Origin: Haberlea rhodopensis
Taxonomy: Eukaryota; Streptophyta; Magnoliopsida; Lamiales; Gesneriaceae
Direction of reading: 5' to 3'
DNA: 64,000 bases
NCBI GenBank assembly: GCA_907163345.1
Contig: CAJQUN010000956.1
Coordinates: forward strand, 62,001 to 126,000
The position numbers and the translations under genes are program-made. The notes under the pieces are model-generated. The model did not search any database. It saw only the letters and a program-made list of their open reading frames with translations, and was not told the origin of the DNA. Positions 22,524-35,011 of the stretch are shown piece by piece. Within the stretch, counting starts at the first letter, position 1, and the number at the start of each line of letters is the position of its first letter.

Positions 22524-25069
22524 CTAGTGATGGAGGGTCACATTGGCCATTGTCTTCAAATTAAATGGTCTAATTTGAGACCGATTTCCGCTCCACAAGG
22601 CCTTAGATATGAGCTCGTAAGCATGCTCGGTTGGATGAAAGAAATCCCAAAACAGGTACTCGTTTGAATTCTTGCACATCGTGTAACCTTCCTTTCCACA
22701 TTGCATTTCACCTCCAAGAATGCCATATCCACAACATGCACCCATTGTGTTAGCGAAACCTGCGTACTCAAAATAATAATAATAATAATTGTTTTCTTGA
22801 TCATGTCAAATTTTAAAAATCCATACTATATATTAATTAGTAATATGTTTTTAAATGGGCATGCTTATGCCAAATATGTTATATTGCCAAAGATAACTTT
22901 ATTATCTATGTATCTTTTCTATATATTTTCAATTGCTATTATAAATTATTTATTTATTAATACCTAAAATTTTGCAACACATATGGAATATATTAACAAT
23001 TAATGAGTCGAGCAAGAATTTACCGTAACGCTCAGGATTTGCCCGAAAAATCTGGACAGTTTTATAAACTGCGCCATAAACCCCAACTGCACCAGGGTAC
23101 TTGGCTTGTATACAATTCACCAGCTTTTCCAACCCCATGTTAAAATTCTTCACCATTTTGTTCATTTTTCCGTAGCATTTTGTTACCGGTGCACCAGGCA
23201 GAAGGGCCCTAGCCGGGACACAACCTACCGGGCCCAATGCAAACAAAGCGATCCGACGAGCTCCAAGCTTGTAAATTGTATCCAAAAGGATTTCAACTTG
23301 AGCCAGCATGGACTGTACATAATCATCTGGGGCCAGTATTGGGGTGTAGAATGGTGAGAAGAAGTTGAAGATGTCGTTAGAGCCGGATTCGATTAAGAAC
23401 ATAGACTTTTTTAATAGGTCTCTGTCTACGTGATTTTGCTCTACTAGGGTTCGGAATTGTTGAAGTTGAACTTGGATTGGTGTTACTCCCTAGCAACCAC
23501 AATGTCAATTAAAGATTAATGTTAGTCAGATAATAAAAATTAATTCAACTAAGCTTTTAATCCCAATGAATTGAGGTATGCTACATAAACAATAGAGAGA
23601 ATCAAATCGGGTCGGATATATATATCAAAGACTCTATTAATTGGTCACACACAAGACCCAAAAAAATTTAAAAGGAATATTTAACCTATTCTTGATAATA
23701 AAATTTACATAACGTGGTACTCAATTAATTCAATATAGTTGCATTGCAGCATGACCATGTGAGGCAAGTACTGTATGAAAGTTGTCAAAAACATTTCATC
23801 AAAATATAAAATAAGGTAACCAATTAAGGAAAATATTTGTATATATCTGGTTTGAGGTCCACTTATGCACAAGTTCAATATTAAAACACATATTTTTTAA
23901 ATAAAGTAACAATAAACTAACATATCAATCATTTTAGATAAATCACATTGAATTTGTTTATGAATGGAGCACGTCAAATCTATATAAGTATATTTTTCCA
24001 AAGTAGCCCTCAAAAGTGGTTGAATAGAGTTAAAATCATAGTCAAAAAAGAGCAGTCACTACGCTGCAATATAGTTGAAGTCAATATCGTTTTTCTAAAG
24101 ATAGAGAGGCTATTAAGCGACAAAAGAACATGAATGAATTTATTGAATGCGGTGATGCAATATGTTATAAATAAACGTAATTAATAATTATAAACCATAT
24201 CTGCTTTTAACATATTTCAATAAACTTTTGAAACTCATAAACCAAATCACTTAATAAAACAAATTAAACTTCCGAATTAATTTGATTTGGTTGAATATTT
24301 TGGTTTAACCAAAGTTAAGCTCACCTCTATAAGACTGACTCAGAAGAAAATATGCATGGGGCAATTAGAAAAATTCAAATAATTAAATATAAAAATATTA
24401 ATTAATTTTGTCACCAAAACATTATTTGTTTCTTGTAAGACTCCGCTGCCAGCACTAGCAAAGTTGATCCCATTTGATGGATATTTCTTTTGATCAATTC
24501 CGTTCACAATCTCACTATGTGCCTCCATGAAGGGTTTTTGCAAAGGAATGCCTATAAATTCAGCTGCAAATCCACCATTATACATTAGGCCGATCTAAAT
24601 ATGTGATAAATTACTGAATTTGAATAGACACAGCTTTTATTTTTTTTTTAAAGAAAAGCATATTGGTACCAACCTACAAGAAGAGTCGCCTTTTAATTTT
24701 TTACAAAAAAAAAAGGTTAATTTTTTTATGGGTAGATTCATCTATCCTTTACTCTCATCTGGTCTGTGCGCCTCGATTGGACATGATATCAGCCAAAATT
24801 CAACACTTACAGATGAAATCGGCCACAGTCCTTCCATTTGTGAATCTTCCAGTGGGGTGGTGAAAGAAATTGGATCCATACGGTGGGAAATCTGCCTGAG
24901 CCGTACAGTTTCTATTGTAATGATTGTTTCCAGCATCAAAAATAGAGTCTCCGAAAATGAAAATCGCTTGAACATTTGATCCTGCAACTATTGAGCCATA
25001 ACTAAACAAAACATGGGAAATTATAAGTAGAGAAATAGTTATCAGATTTCTCTCCATGCATGAACTCAT
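22524..25069 (-). CDS. GDSL esterase/lipase, four exons
   Basis: A secreted SGNH/GDSL hydrolase acting on lipid or ester substrates; the individual substrate cannot be read from sequence. Exons on the minus strand: 25069-24811, 24563-24415, 23489-23024, 22759-22524. All introns are GT-AG (GTAAGTG..GCAG, GTGACA..CTAG, GTAAATT..GCAG) and phases agree throughout, giving 369 residues, the normal family length. Block I is FIFGDSIFDAGNN (catalytic Ser about 42), block II is in FASAGSG, block III is ESGSNDIF and block V is FWDFFHPT (Asp330, His333), so the catalytic residues are complete. A hydrophobic signal segment spans residues 8-29. The second in-frame ATG (25057) would give 365 residues. A CATGCATG (RY) motif at 25223-25230 and a TATATT-like box near 25238 lie upstream. 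The sequence is most like the GLIP1/GDSL-lipase-5 type, but the subgroup is an inference. Confidence 0.9.
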
Positions 25070-25468
25070 TGAGGGTTTTCTTCTTGTTGTTGTTCTTGCT
25101 TCGATCCTCGAGTTGTTGATTTATTAAGTAAGCTAACAGATGGGTTTATGTCGTGATCAGAAAAGAAGGAAAAGCTGATGGAAAGGAAGACAAAATAATG
25201 AAACCAACACACGAGGTAGATGCATGCATGGCCTAATATAGTTCTTTTGTTAATCGTCATCCTTCCTTTACATTAATGATGACAGCTCATTCTCAACGAC
25301 ATTTTTTATGCTAGTCTTGTGTTAGAGTTGTGGTTCTTCAATCGATCAGTCTAATTTTTCAATTTAAAGTTTAGTTGCAGTGATCGAGAATCGAGTCATT
25401 TGCTGGTTAATAGAAGTGCTTAATCAAAGTCCCACCGGAGCTTGACAATTTTTTATCAAGCTCCGGTT
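25070..25468. other. Upstream region of the GDSL gene
   Basis: Probable 5' UTR and promoter of the minus-strand GDSL gene. The chromovirus lies about 400 bp upstream of the gene's start. It holds the hairpin at 25434-25467. Confidence 0.5.
25434..25467. repeat. Perfect 12-bp inverted repeat (hairpin)
   Basis: ACCGGAGCTTGA (25434-25445) and its exact complement TCAAGCTCCGGT (25456-25467) are separated by a 10-base AT loop, 6 bases from the chromovirus LTR. It could be a small cruciform or the remains of a foldback element. Confidence 0.75.
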
Positions 25469-25473
25469 GAAAC

Positions 25474-27647
25474 TGTCACGCCCCGAGACCGGGGTCAATA
25501 ACACCGGCATTGATTTCCATAAACAACTTGAAATCAATAAGCCTCATAATATCATAACAACTGAAAAGCCAGTCTTTTTCCATAAAATAAAAACCATTGT
25601 CTTTACAATGAATAAAGAAATGCGGAATTACAAACTTAATAACTGAATAAATAAAATTGTCTTAAAACTTGAAAAACTTTAAAACATAAAATATCTTGAA
25701 CTACGCAGCGGACTTGATTCACCAACCCCAAAATTGGTGCTCTTCTTCTTGCTCTAATTCTTCTTCGGCTTTATCTGGGGATGTAGAGTAAGGGGTTGAG
25801 TGCTTTGGTAAACACTCAGCAAGTGGGGGACAATCGATATCATACATATATATATAATTTTCATAAACTTGGATCATAAAACTTGCATAAACCGATATGA
25901 ATGTATCTTAACATACTTGGTTGCCCTTACGAGCCATGACATAACATATCGTTTCATAATTTTCATATACTTAAGCACAGTAAAGCATTCTACTCTCTTC
26001 TTGGTACTGATATCAGTCTCTAGACTTAACCCTCCTAGAGATGAGGTCATAACATCGGCTAACCCACGAATAAAGGGTCTGGATAATCCAGAAACAACGG
26101 ATTACCACCGTATAAGGTTCTTTTAGCGGTTACATCCCACCGCATCAGGGTCATGGGGATCCAAATCCAATTAGATTTCGAGTTTAACGTGCTTACAAAA
26201 TAATACTTTCATAATTTCAACATACTACATATCGATTGGAATTTCAAAACGTACTTATATAATTTTAGAAAACGAAACGAATATTTATAACAAAAGCCCA
26301 CTTACAGTGCTTGGAATCGTGCTTGATCGATAAGGTATTGAAACACACGGATGAATTCTTATCTTCCTTGGCCTTCGAACAACACGATTAGGCTGCCAAA
26401 AGCTCGAACCAAATCAGGGATAACTCGAACAGATTTCTTAAACGGATTCCCACAAAATCTTGGTTGCACTTCGAGGGGACAAAGTGTTGAAACTTGGCTA
26501 AGATAGACCAAGGTTGTTTCTCGAAAACTTGCTGGAAAAAGGGAAGGGATCTGGACAGAATATAGTACTGAACTTGGTGGCTTAGTTGTGAATCTGTACC
26601 TTCGACAATTTGGCAGACAAAGCGGAGTTCGAAGGTTCTCTTCTTGGCTGGAATCGTAGGCAGAAAGGATGATGAAGATTGGTTCAGATATAGTAGGCTT
26701 GGTTCTCAAAAGCTTGCTGGAAAAAGGAAGGAGTTTTGACAGCTTTTTCGAATGGTTTGACAGCAACCAGATTCTCGAAAGCTAGGAGTAAATTGGCTGA
26801 TCTTTCGGTGATGGCTGCTGGATTTAAATTCGAAGGCGAGGGCTGTATGTTTCTGGAAGAAAAGTGCAGAATCAAGGCTTGAGAGTGAATGTTATCTTCG
26901 AGTTTGAGGCTGGAAAAAGTGCAGGAATATTCTGGACTAAGGTGCAGATGCTACGGCTTGAGAGATGGGGGATTCTTCTCGCTTGATGGTTGGAAGGAGG
27001 TGGTTTTTGAATGTATAATCACCTCTGAAGCTTGCTCTACTTATAGGCAAAAGTGGAGGCTAGGTTGCAGTGTTGGAGTGGGATTCTAATCGAAATTATA
27101 GGGAATAAGATCTGATAAGAATTTGACCAATTCTGTGCAGATAGAGAAGAAGTGGACATTGGTTGGGACTCTTCGAATTTAGAGCGATGGCAACGTGCAG
27201 ATTGACGACAGATTCTGGGTGGATTACCGATTCTGTTTCGATCTTGTTAGCTGCTATCTTGGGTAGAGTTTTGACATGATGAGCCTTCGAAATTTAGAGA
27301 AAAACTTGGCCTAATCATGAATGATTCTTAGTGGATAACTTTGATTAAGATGTTGAATATTTGAGGAGTTTGGAAGAGATGGAATATATCGAAATCTTGG
27401 GGGTAAAACTGAGCAGATAATCGATGGTATATATCTGATTTTGGTTGATCCAAGCTGTTGCACTTCGATTTAAAACGGAAGGAGTTTGGTTCGATCTAAG
27501 CTGCTGAAATTCAATCAATAAGCAAGGAGTTTGATTAGGTTAGGGACTCCTTGATGGATTGAAACTCTATGATAGAGTTTAGAATTTTTCAAACTCTTTT
27601 CTTATCAATTTTTAGTTATCCAATAACTAAAATTCCGGGTCTTTACA
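25474..27647 (-). repeat. Chromovirus 3' LTR (2,174 bp)
   Basis: Minus strand begins TGTAAAGACCCGG and ends GGTCTCGGGGCGTGACA. It is preceded by the polypurine tract AAGGAGGGAGGGA (27649-27661). Nearly identical to 32453-34628. Confidence 0.92.
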
Positions 27648-30600
27648 TCCCTCCCTCCTTATTGGAAGTTTCGTCCTCGAAACTTGAGTCAACTTGATTT
27701 AGGAAAAGATAGGGGTATTTCTCCCGCATTGATTCTTCCATTTCCCAAGTAGCTTCTCTTTCCGTATGGTTTGACCATTGGACCTTGACGTAAGGAATGG
27801 TCCTTCTTCTCAGAACTTGGTCCTTGGTATCCAGAATACGGATTGGGATTTCTTCGTATTTCAATGACTCATCCAAGTTCCCTTGAGTTACTAGGGGTTC
27901 TGCTTCCAGTACATGGCTTGGATCAGCAATGTACTTCCTTAGTTGTGATACGTGGAAGACATTGTGAATTCTCGACAGATTTGGCGGTAGTGCTATTTTA
28001 TATGCTAGCGTTCCCACCTTTTCTAGAACTTCAAATGGTCCCACATATCTTGGGTTCAACTTTCCCTTTTTGTCAAATCTGATTACTCCTTTCATTGGTG
28101 AAATCTTTACATAGACTTTCTCACCAATCTCGATATCCACTGGTCTCCTTTTCAAATCAGCCCAACTTTTCTGTCGGTCCTGGGCTGTCTTAAGCCTATC
28201 TCTGATGATGGCTATCTTGTCAGTAGTAGCTTGTACTAACTCTGGTCCGGTGATAGCTCTTTCTCCTACTTCATCCCAGTATAAGGGTGATCGGCATTTG
28301 CGCCCATAGAGTGCTTCGTATGGCGCCATCCCAATGCTACTATGGTAGCTGTTATTGTAAGCAAACTCGACTAGTGGTAACAGTTCGCTCCAATTTGCTG
28401 TGAAGTCTAATACGCAAGCTCTTAGCATGTCTTCGAGGGTTTGGATAGTCCTCTCTGTCTGGCCATCAGTTTGTGGGTGATAAGCCGTGCTAAGAGTTAC
28501 CTTACTTCCCATAGCTTGCTGAAAGCTTTTCCAGAAACGCGACACGAATCTAGGGTCTCTGTCGGATAGGATGCTTACTGGGACTCCATGCAATCTCACT
28601 ATATTGTCCATATATAGAGTTGCCAATTTATCCAAGTTGTAGTTCATACGGACAGGTAGAAAGTGTGCTGACTTGGTTAGTCTATCAACAATTACCCATA
28701 TTCCGTCATGGCTCTGCTTTGACTTTGGTAGTCCCACGACAAAATCCATGGAGATGTGATCCCATTTCCATTCAGGGATTTCTAGAGGTTGAAGAAGTCA
28801 TCCGGGTCTTTGATGTTCAGCTTTGACTTGTTGACATACCAAGCATCGGGCAACAAATTCAGCTACATCCTTTTTCATTGCGTTCCACCAAAAACTTTCC
28901 TTCAGATCCTTGTACATCTTTGTACTCCCAGGGTGGACTGAAAACTTTGACTTGTGCGCTTCAGACATTACTTCTTGTCTTATGTTGTTCACATCTGGCA
29001 CGCACAATCGTCCTTTCATCCACATAATTCCATTGTTATCGATCTCAAAGTCAGTAATTTCCTTCTCCCTGACTTGTTCTTTTAGCTTGGTTAGGCTCGG
29101 ATCTTGATCTTGGCTTAGCTTGATGGTCTCTCGAAGACAAGGTTGAGCTGAGACCGTAGCTAAGATTATTTTTCCTTTGCCTTTCCGGCTCAAAGCATCT
29201 GCTACTTTATTTTCTTTGCCGGGGTGGTAGCTAATAGTGAGATCGTAGTCTTTTAGAAGTTCGATCCATCGTCTCTACCTCATGTTGAGTTCCTTTTGAG
29301 TGAACAAGTACTTGAGGCTTTGATGGTCCGTGAACACTTCGCACTTGGCGCCATACAGATAGTGTCTCCAAATCTTTAAGGCGAACACCACTGCGGCTAA
29401 TTCAAGGTCATGCGTAGGGTAGTTTTGCTCGTGAGGCTTGAGCTGTCTTGAAGCATACGCAATTACTCTTCCTTCCTGCATGAGTACACATCCTAGTCCT
29501 TCTTTAGATGCATCACTATAAATAGTGAAACTCATGTCTTCAGTTGGTAATACTAGTACAGGTGCAGTTGAGAGCTTTTCTTTTAAAGTCTCAAAGCTCT
29601 TCTCACATTCTTCACTCCATATGAACTTTGCGTTCTTTTGTGTGAGCTTTGTAAGAGGTACTGCTATTGATGAAAATCCTTCAACAAACTTCCGGTAGTA
29701 ACCAGCTAGTCCCAAGAAGCTTCGGATTTCGGTCACTGTCGTTGGCCTATGCCAATCCAAAACTGCCTCTACCTTTTTAGGGTCCACTGATACGCCTTCT
29801 TTTGATATGATGTGTCCTAAGAAAGATACACTTTCTAGCCAAAATTCACATTTGTTAAACTTGGCGTAGAGTTCTTTCTCTCTTAGTGTCTGGAGCGTAA
29901 GACGAAGGTGTTGTTCGTGTTCTTCATTGCTTGACGAGTAAATGAGTATGTCGTCGATGAATACTACGACAAAGTCATCTAAGAATGGCTTGAATACTCG
30001 ATTCATCAAGTCCATGAATACTGCTGGCGCGTTTGTTAAGCCAAATGGCATTACCGTGAACTCGTAATGCCCATACCGTGTTCTAAATGCGGTTTTCGGC
30101 ACGTCTTCTGCTTTAATCTTTAGTTGGTGATAGCCTGTCCTTAAATCGAGCTTGGAAAACACTTTAGCGCCTTTGAGTTGATCGAACAGGTCATCTATCC
30201 TTGGAAGAGGGTACTTGTTCTTGATTGTGATCTTATTCAGCTCTCTGTAGTCGATGCACAATCTCATGCTCCCGTCTTTCTTCCTTACAAACAACACTGG
30301 AGCTCCCCATGGGGATACACTTGGTCTGATTTGTCTTTTGTCCAATAACTCCTGTAGTTGTTCCTTAAGTTCCTTCAGTTCGGCTGGAGCCATTCGGTAT
30401 GGTGCCTTTGAGACTGGTGCAGCGCCTGGTACCAAATTAATCTCAAATTCCAATTCTCGGTTTGGAACTGTACCGGGTAGCTCTTCAGGAAAGACATCCG
30501 GAAATTCTTGTACAACGGCTATGTCTTCTATCCTGGGTTCATCTTCCTCTTTTACTTCGCTTATTGTAGCTAGGTAAACTTCTTCACCGTTCTTTACGGC

Positions 30601-31767
30601 TTTCCAGGTTTGTGCTGCTGACAGAAGGAATTTTCGTTCCTTAGTTTTGCCGTGGTATACGATTTCTTTCTCATCTGGAGTCCGTAGTTTAACATTCTTG
30701 TTACGGCAGTCCACTACTCCATGATGTCTGGATAGCCAATCCATTCCCAGTATAACATCAAAATCTACCATTTTGAGTTGAATTAGCTCAGCATTAAACT
30801 TGATTTCGTTAATACTAAGATTACAAGTTCGGTGAATGCTATGTGCTATAAGGGTCTTATTGGCTGGTGTTGCTACGTTATATGGTTCACTAAGCAGTTC
30901 AGGCTTAAGGGCTAGTTTCTTAGCAAACCTTTTGGACATAAACGAATGTGTGGCACCACAATCAAACAATGTATACGCAGGTAATTCGTTTAAATAAATG
31001 GTACCTGCCACCACGTCGTTTGCGTCCTCGGCCTCTTCTCGCGTTATAGCAAACACTCTGGCGTTCGGCTTAGTCCCATTTGGTTTACTAGGAGGGCCGT
31101 TATTCCTTACAGTCGTCCCCCTCATATCAGGTTCGGGACACTCAGCAATTCGGTGGCCTGTCTTCCCACATCGGAAACATGCACCTTTTCCTCTGAGACA
31201 TTCCCCTGGATGGTTGAATCCACAGTTCGAACATTTAGGGTACCTCTGTTGAGTTGGGCCTACTATGGGTCCCCTTTGCTGGTTGCTGGACGGACTAGGC
31301 CTCTTGAAGTTTTGATTACTAGAGGTATGCTGATTGGTGGAGGGTCGCTTGCGTTTAAACTCTTCCTCGCGACGCTTAATGTCTGCTTCAGCCCTGATGG
31401 CTGCTCCCATCAGATCTCCAAAATTTGCGGTTTCGAAAATCGCAAGGGCGGATTGGATACGACTGTTCAGTCCAATCCTGAAGCGATGCAGTTTAAGAGA
31501 CTCGTCTGCCATTATGCTCGGCGCGTAAGTTCCCAGCGAGTTGAACTTCGCGGTATAATCTACCACTGTCATGTCTGTAGTCTGCGTCAGGTTTTCAAAC
31601 TCTCGCAGCTTCTGGTTCTGGACCGCAGTTGGAAAGTGCTGCTTCAGAAATGTGCTCCGGAACCTTTGCCATGTAACTGGTCCCGCTTCTAGCATAAGTG
31701 ATGACACGTTTTCCCACCATTTTCCAGCTTGATCAATAGCATGAAGCAAAAATTTCGAATTTTGCAT
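27643..31767 (-). pseudogene. Chromovirus gag-pol polyprotein, two nonsense codons and truncated N-terminus
   Basis: One frame covers gag and pol (about 1,375 codons). In order: gag (KWWENV..., FLKQHFP), zinc knuckle CFRCGKTGHRIAEC, aspartic protease box LFDCGATHSF, reverse transcriptase with FIDDILIYS, RNase H (YSDASKEGLG), integrase with the H-H-C-C zinc finger (C-L-V-C-Q), the D,D,E core (MDFVVG, SDRDPRF, QTERTIQTLE), and a chromodomain near the C-terminus (VKVQWSNHTEREATWE). The breaks are a TAG at 29275-29277 just before the end of RNase H and a TGA at 28798-28800 after the integrase zinc finger. There are no frameshifts. The first ~100 residues usual for this gag are missing: the frame opens after a run of A's (minus strand, about 31769-31790), suggesting a deletion between leader and gag. 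The protease box has Cys where Ser or Thr is usual (D-C-G). The final codons ATG TAA straddle the LTR boundary. Confidence 0.92.
27649..27661 (-). promoter_or_regulatory. Polypurine tract of the chromovirus
   Basis: AAGGAGGGAGGGA directly precedes the 3' LTR on the minus strand; it primes plus-strand DNA synthesis in LTR elements. The same tract is present at 34630-34642 and, in the outer nested element, at 59952-59964. Confidence 0.8.
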
Positions 31768-32434
31768 TCAGAATTTTTTTTTTTTTTTTTTAAATCGAAA
31801 GTTAGGGTTTATAATCGAAAATTAGGGTTTCGAAAATTCGAAATAATAGGGGTTTCGAATTAATCCCTAATCGGAGCTTGAAATCTGAAATTGACAGAGG
31901 GTTAATGATCGACTGGCTGGAGTAATCACACGAGAATTTTTAATTTCAAAACGGTCAACATATGCTCAGAAAAATCGGAAATCGAACAGAAATTGGGATT
32001 TAGGGTTCTTGGATTCGAACGAGAAATTGATCGGGCAAATCAAATCCGATCGACATGAAACTTGGACAGAATGATCGACTGGCAGAGGTGGTTCGAATGG
32101 TATACTCGTCGACGGCTATCGCGGCGGCAGGCGGCGGCGGCGAGGAGCCTAGGGTTTACTGTCGAAAATCGAAAAAAATCCGAATATAATTCTTAAAAAT
32201 CATTTTTTTCGAAAATATAATTTTAAAAACAGAAACTGAAAATTTTAAAATTTCGAAAATTTTCGTATTCATGTGATTAATCAGATTGGACTTCTGATTA
32301 TCGTAATTATCATGAAACGACAATTTTCACCCAACTGTATTTATTTCTCCAGTTGGTCTATTTCAACCGGAATTTTCTTCTAGTTATTTCCTTAACTAGA
32401 ATACTTTTCCCAGCGGGATTATGGAACCTGGCTA
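31768..32434 (-). other. Chromovirus leader (5' untranslated interior)
   Basis: Non-coding DNA between primer site and gag frame, with repeated ATCGAAAATTAGGG-type motifs and a GC-rich GGCGGCGGC patch near 32130. It ends in an A run of about 18 (minus strand) at the gag junction, where the gag start appears to be deleted. Confidence 0.6.
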
Positions 32435-32446
32435 GCTCTGATACCA
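32435..32446 (-). promoter_or_regulatory. Primer-binding site, initiator tRNA-Met type
   Basis: The minus strand reads TGGTATCAGAGC, 6 bases (TTTTAG) after the LTR end GTGACA. The same spacing and spacer occur at 14336-14353 and 55895-55912. Confidence 0.9.
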
Positions 32447-32452
32447 CTAAAA

Positions 32453-34628
32453 TGTCACGCCCCGAGACCGGGGTCAATAACACCGGCATTGATTTCCATA
32501 AACAACTTGAAATCAATAAGCCTCATAATATCATAACAACTGAAAAGCCAGTCTTTTTCCATAAAAATAAAAACCATTGTCTTTACAATGAATAAAGAAA
32601 TGCGGAATTACAAACTTAATAACTGAATAAATAAAATTGTCTTAAAACTTGAAAAACTTTAAAACATAAAATATCTTGAACTACGCAGCGGACTTGATTC
32701 ACCAACCCCAAAATTGGTGCTCTTCTTCTTGCTCTAATTCTTCTTCGGCTTTATCTGGGGATGTAGAGTAAGGGGTTGAGTGCTTTGGTAAACACTCAGC
32801 AAGTGGGGGACAATCGATATCATACATATATATATAATTTTCATAAACTTGGATCATAAAACTTGCATAAACCGATATGAATGTATCTTAACATACTTGG
32901 TTGCCCTTACGAGCCATGACATAACATATCGTTTCATAATTTTCATATACTTAAGCACAGTAAAGCATTCTACTCTCTTCTTGGTACTGATATCAGTCTC
33001 TAGACTTAACCCTCCTAGAGATGAGGTCATAACATCGGCTAACCCACGAATAAAGGGTCTGGATAATCCAGAAACAACGGATTACCACCGTATAAGGTTC
33101 TTTTAGCGGTTACATCCCACCGCATCAGGGTCATGGGGATCCAAATCCAATTAGATTTCGAGTTTAACGTGCTTACAAAATAATACTTTCATAATTTCAA
33201 CATACTACATATCGATTGGAATTTCAAAACGTACTTATATAATTTTAGAAAACGAAACGAATATTTATAACAAAAGCCCACTTACAGTGCTTGGAATCGT
33301 GCTTGATCGATAAGGTATTGAAACACACGGATGAATTCTTATCTTCCTTGGCCTTCGAACAACACGATTAGGCTGCCAAAAGCTCGAATCAAATCAGGGA
33401 TAACTCGAACAGATTTCTTAAACGGATTCCCACAAAATCTTGGTTGCACTTCGAGGGGACAAAGTGTTGAAACTTGGCTAAGATAGACCAAGGTTGTTTC
33501 TCGAAAACTTGCTGGAAAAAGGGAAGGGATCTGGACAGAATATAGTACTGAACTTGGTGGCTTAGTTGTGAATCAGTACCTTCGACAATTTGGCAGACAA
33601 AGCGGAGTTCGAAGGTTCTCTTCTTGGCTGGAATCGTAGGCAGAAAGGATGATGAAGATTGGTTCAGATATAGTAGGCTTGGTTCTCAAAAGCTTGCTGG
33701 AAAAAGGAAGGAGTTTTGACAGCTTTTTCGAATGGTTTGACAGCAACCAGATTCTCGAAAGCTAGGAGTAAATTGGCTGATCTTTCGGTGATGGCTGCTG
33801 GATTTAAATTCGAAGGTGAGGGCTGTATGTTTCTGGAAGAAAAGTGCAGAATCAAGGCTTGAGAGTGAATGTTATCTTCGAGTTTGAGGCTGGAAAAAGT
33901 GCAGGAATATTCTGGACTAAGGTGCAGATGCTACGGCTTGAGAGATGGGGGATTCTTCTCGCTTGATGGTTGGAAGGAGGTGGTTTTTGAATGTATAATC
34001 ACCTCTGAAGCTTGCTCTATTTATAGGCAAAAGTGGAGGCTAGGTTGCAGTGTTGGAGTGGGATTCTAATCGAAATTATAGGGAATAAGATCTGATAAGA
34101 ATTTGACCAATTCTGTGCAGATAGAGAAGAAGTGGACATTGGTTGGGACTCTTCGAATTTAGAGCGATGGCAACGTGCAGATTGACGACAGATTCTGGGT
34201 GGATTACCGATTCTGTTTCGATCTTGTTAGCTGCTATCTTGGGTAGAGTTTTGACATGATGAGCCTTCGAAATTTAGAGAAAAACTTGGCCTAATCATGA
34301 ATGATTCTTAGTGGATAACTTTGATTAAGATGTTGAATATTTGAGGAGTTTGGAAGAGATGGAATATATCGAAATCTTGGGGGTAAAACTGAGCAGATAA
34401 TCGATGGTATATATCTGATTTTTGGTTGATCCAAGCTGTTGCACTTCGATTTAAAACGGAAGGAGTTTGGTTCGATCTAAGCTGCTGAAATTCAATCAAT
34501 AAGCAAGGAGTTTGATTAGGTTAGGGACTCCTTGATGGATTGAAACTCTATGATAGAGTTTAGAATTTTTCAAACTCTTTTCTTATCAATTTTTAGTTAT
34601 CCAATAACTAAAATTCCGGGTCTTTACA
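32453..34628 (-). repeat. Chromovirus 5' LTR (2,176 bp)
   Basis: Nearly identical to 25474-27647. Differences seen include CGAACC/CGAATC, AATCTG/AATCAG, GGCGAG/GGTGAG, TCTACTT/TCTATTT and two homopolymer-length changes. Confidence 0.92.
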
Positions 34629-35006
34629 TCCCTCCCTCCTTATTGGAAGTTTCGTCCTCGAAACTTGAGTCAACTTGATTTAGGAAAAGATAGGGGTATT
34701 TCTCCCGCATTGATTCTTCCATTTCCCAAGTAGCTTCTCTTTCCGTATGGTTTGACCATTGGACCTTGACGTAAGGAATGGTCCTTCTTCTCAGAACTTG
34801 GTCCTTGGTATCCAGAATACGGATTGGGATTTCTTCGTATTTCAATGACTCATCCAAGTTCCCTTGAGTTACTAGGGGTTCTGCTTCCAGTACATGGCTT
34901 GGATCAGCAATGTACTTCCTTAGTTGTGATACGTGGAAGACATTGTGAATTCTCGACAGATTTGGCGGTAGTGCTATTTTATATGCTAGCGTTCCCACCT
35001 TTTCTA
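34624..35006 (-). pseudogene. Truncated 3' end of a second chromovirus pol (chromodomain end)
   Basis: About 128 codons identical in protein to the end of the neighbouring pol (from EKVGTLAYKI through the chromodomain to EGGM), followed by the polypurine tract and LTR. The match stops at TTCTAGAA near 35006-35009, where sequence changes abruptly to unrelated DNA. So the second copy has lost everything upstream, including its own LTR. Confidence 0.88.
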
Positions 35007-35011
35007 GAAAC

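Larger units (their letters stand above)
25474..35006 (-). mobile_element. Young chromovirus (Ty3/Gypsy, Tekay/Del-like) with a partial second copy
   Basis: On the minus strand the order is: truncated pol end (35006-34629), LTR (34628-32453), primer site, leader, gag-pol (31767-27643), polypurine tract, LTR (27647-25474). The arrangement is thus partial interior - LTR - interior - LTR, as expected from unequal recombination between adjacent copies followed by a deletion. By eye the LTRs differ at about four bases and two single-base indels over 2.17 kb, so insertion was recent. The outer flanks both read GAAAC (25469-25473 and 35007-35011), but GAA of the right copy also belongs to the pol sequence, so this may be microhomology and not a target duplication. 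A C-terminal chromodomain on pol and the long LTRs place it in the Tekay/Del chromovirus group. Confidence 0.9.

Noticed and set aside
30254..31692. Plus-strand frames of 84-179 codons opposite gag-pol
   Set aside because: Antisense shadows of a long, well-supported coding frame.
27643..31767. Calling the chromovirus polyprotein an intact gene
   Set aside because: In-frame TAG (29275-29277) and TGA (28798-28800) plus the missing gag N-terminus break it.
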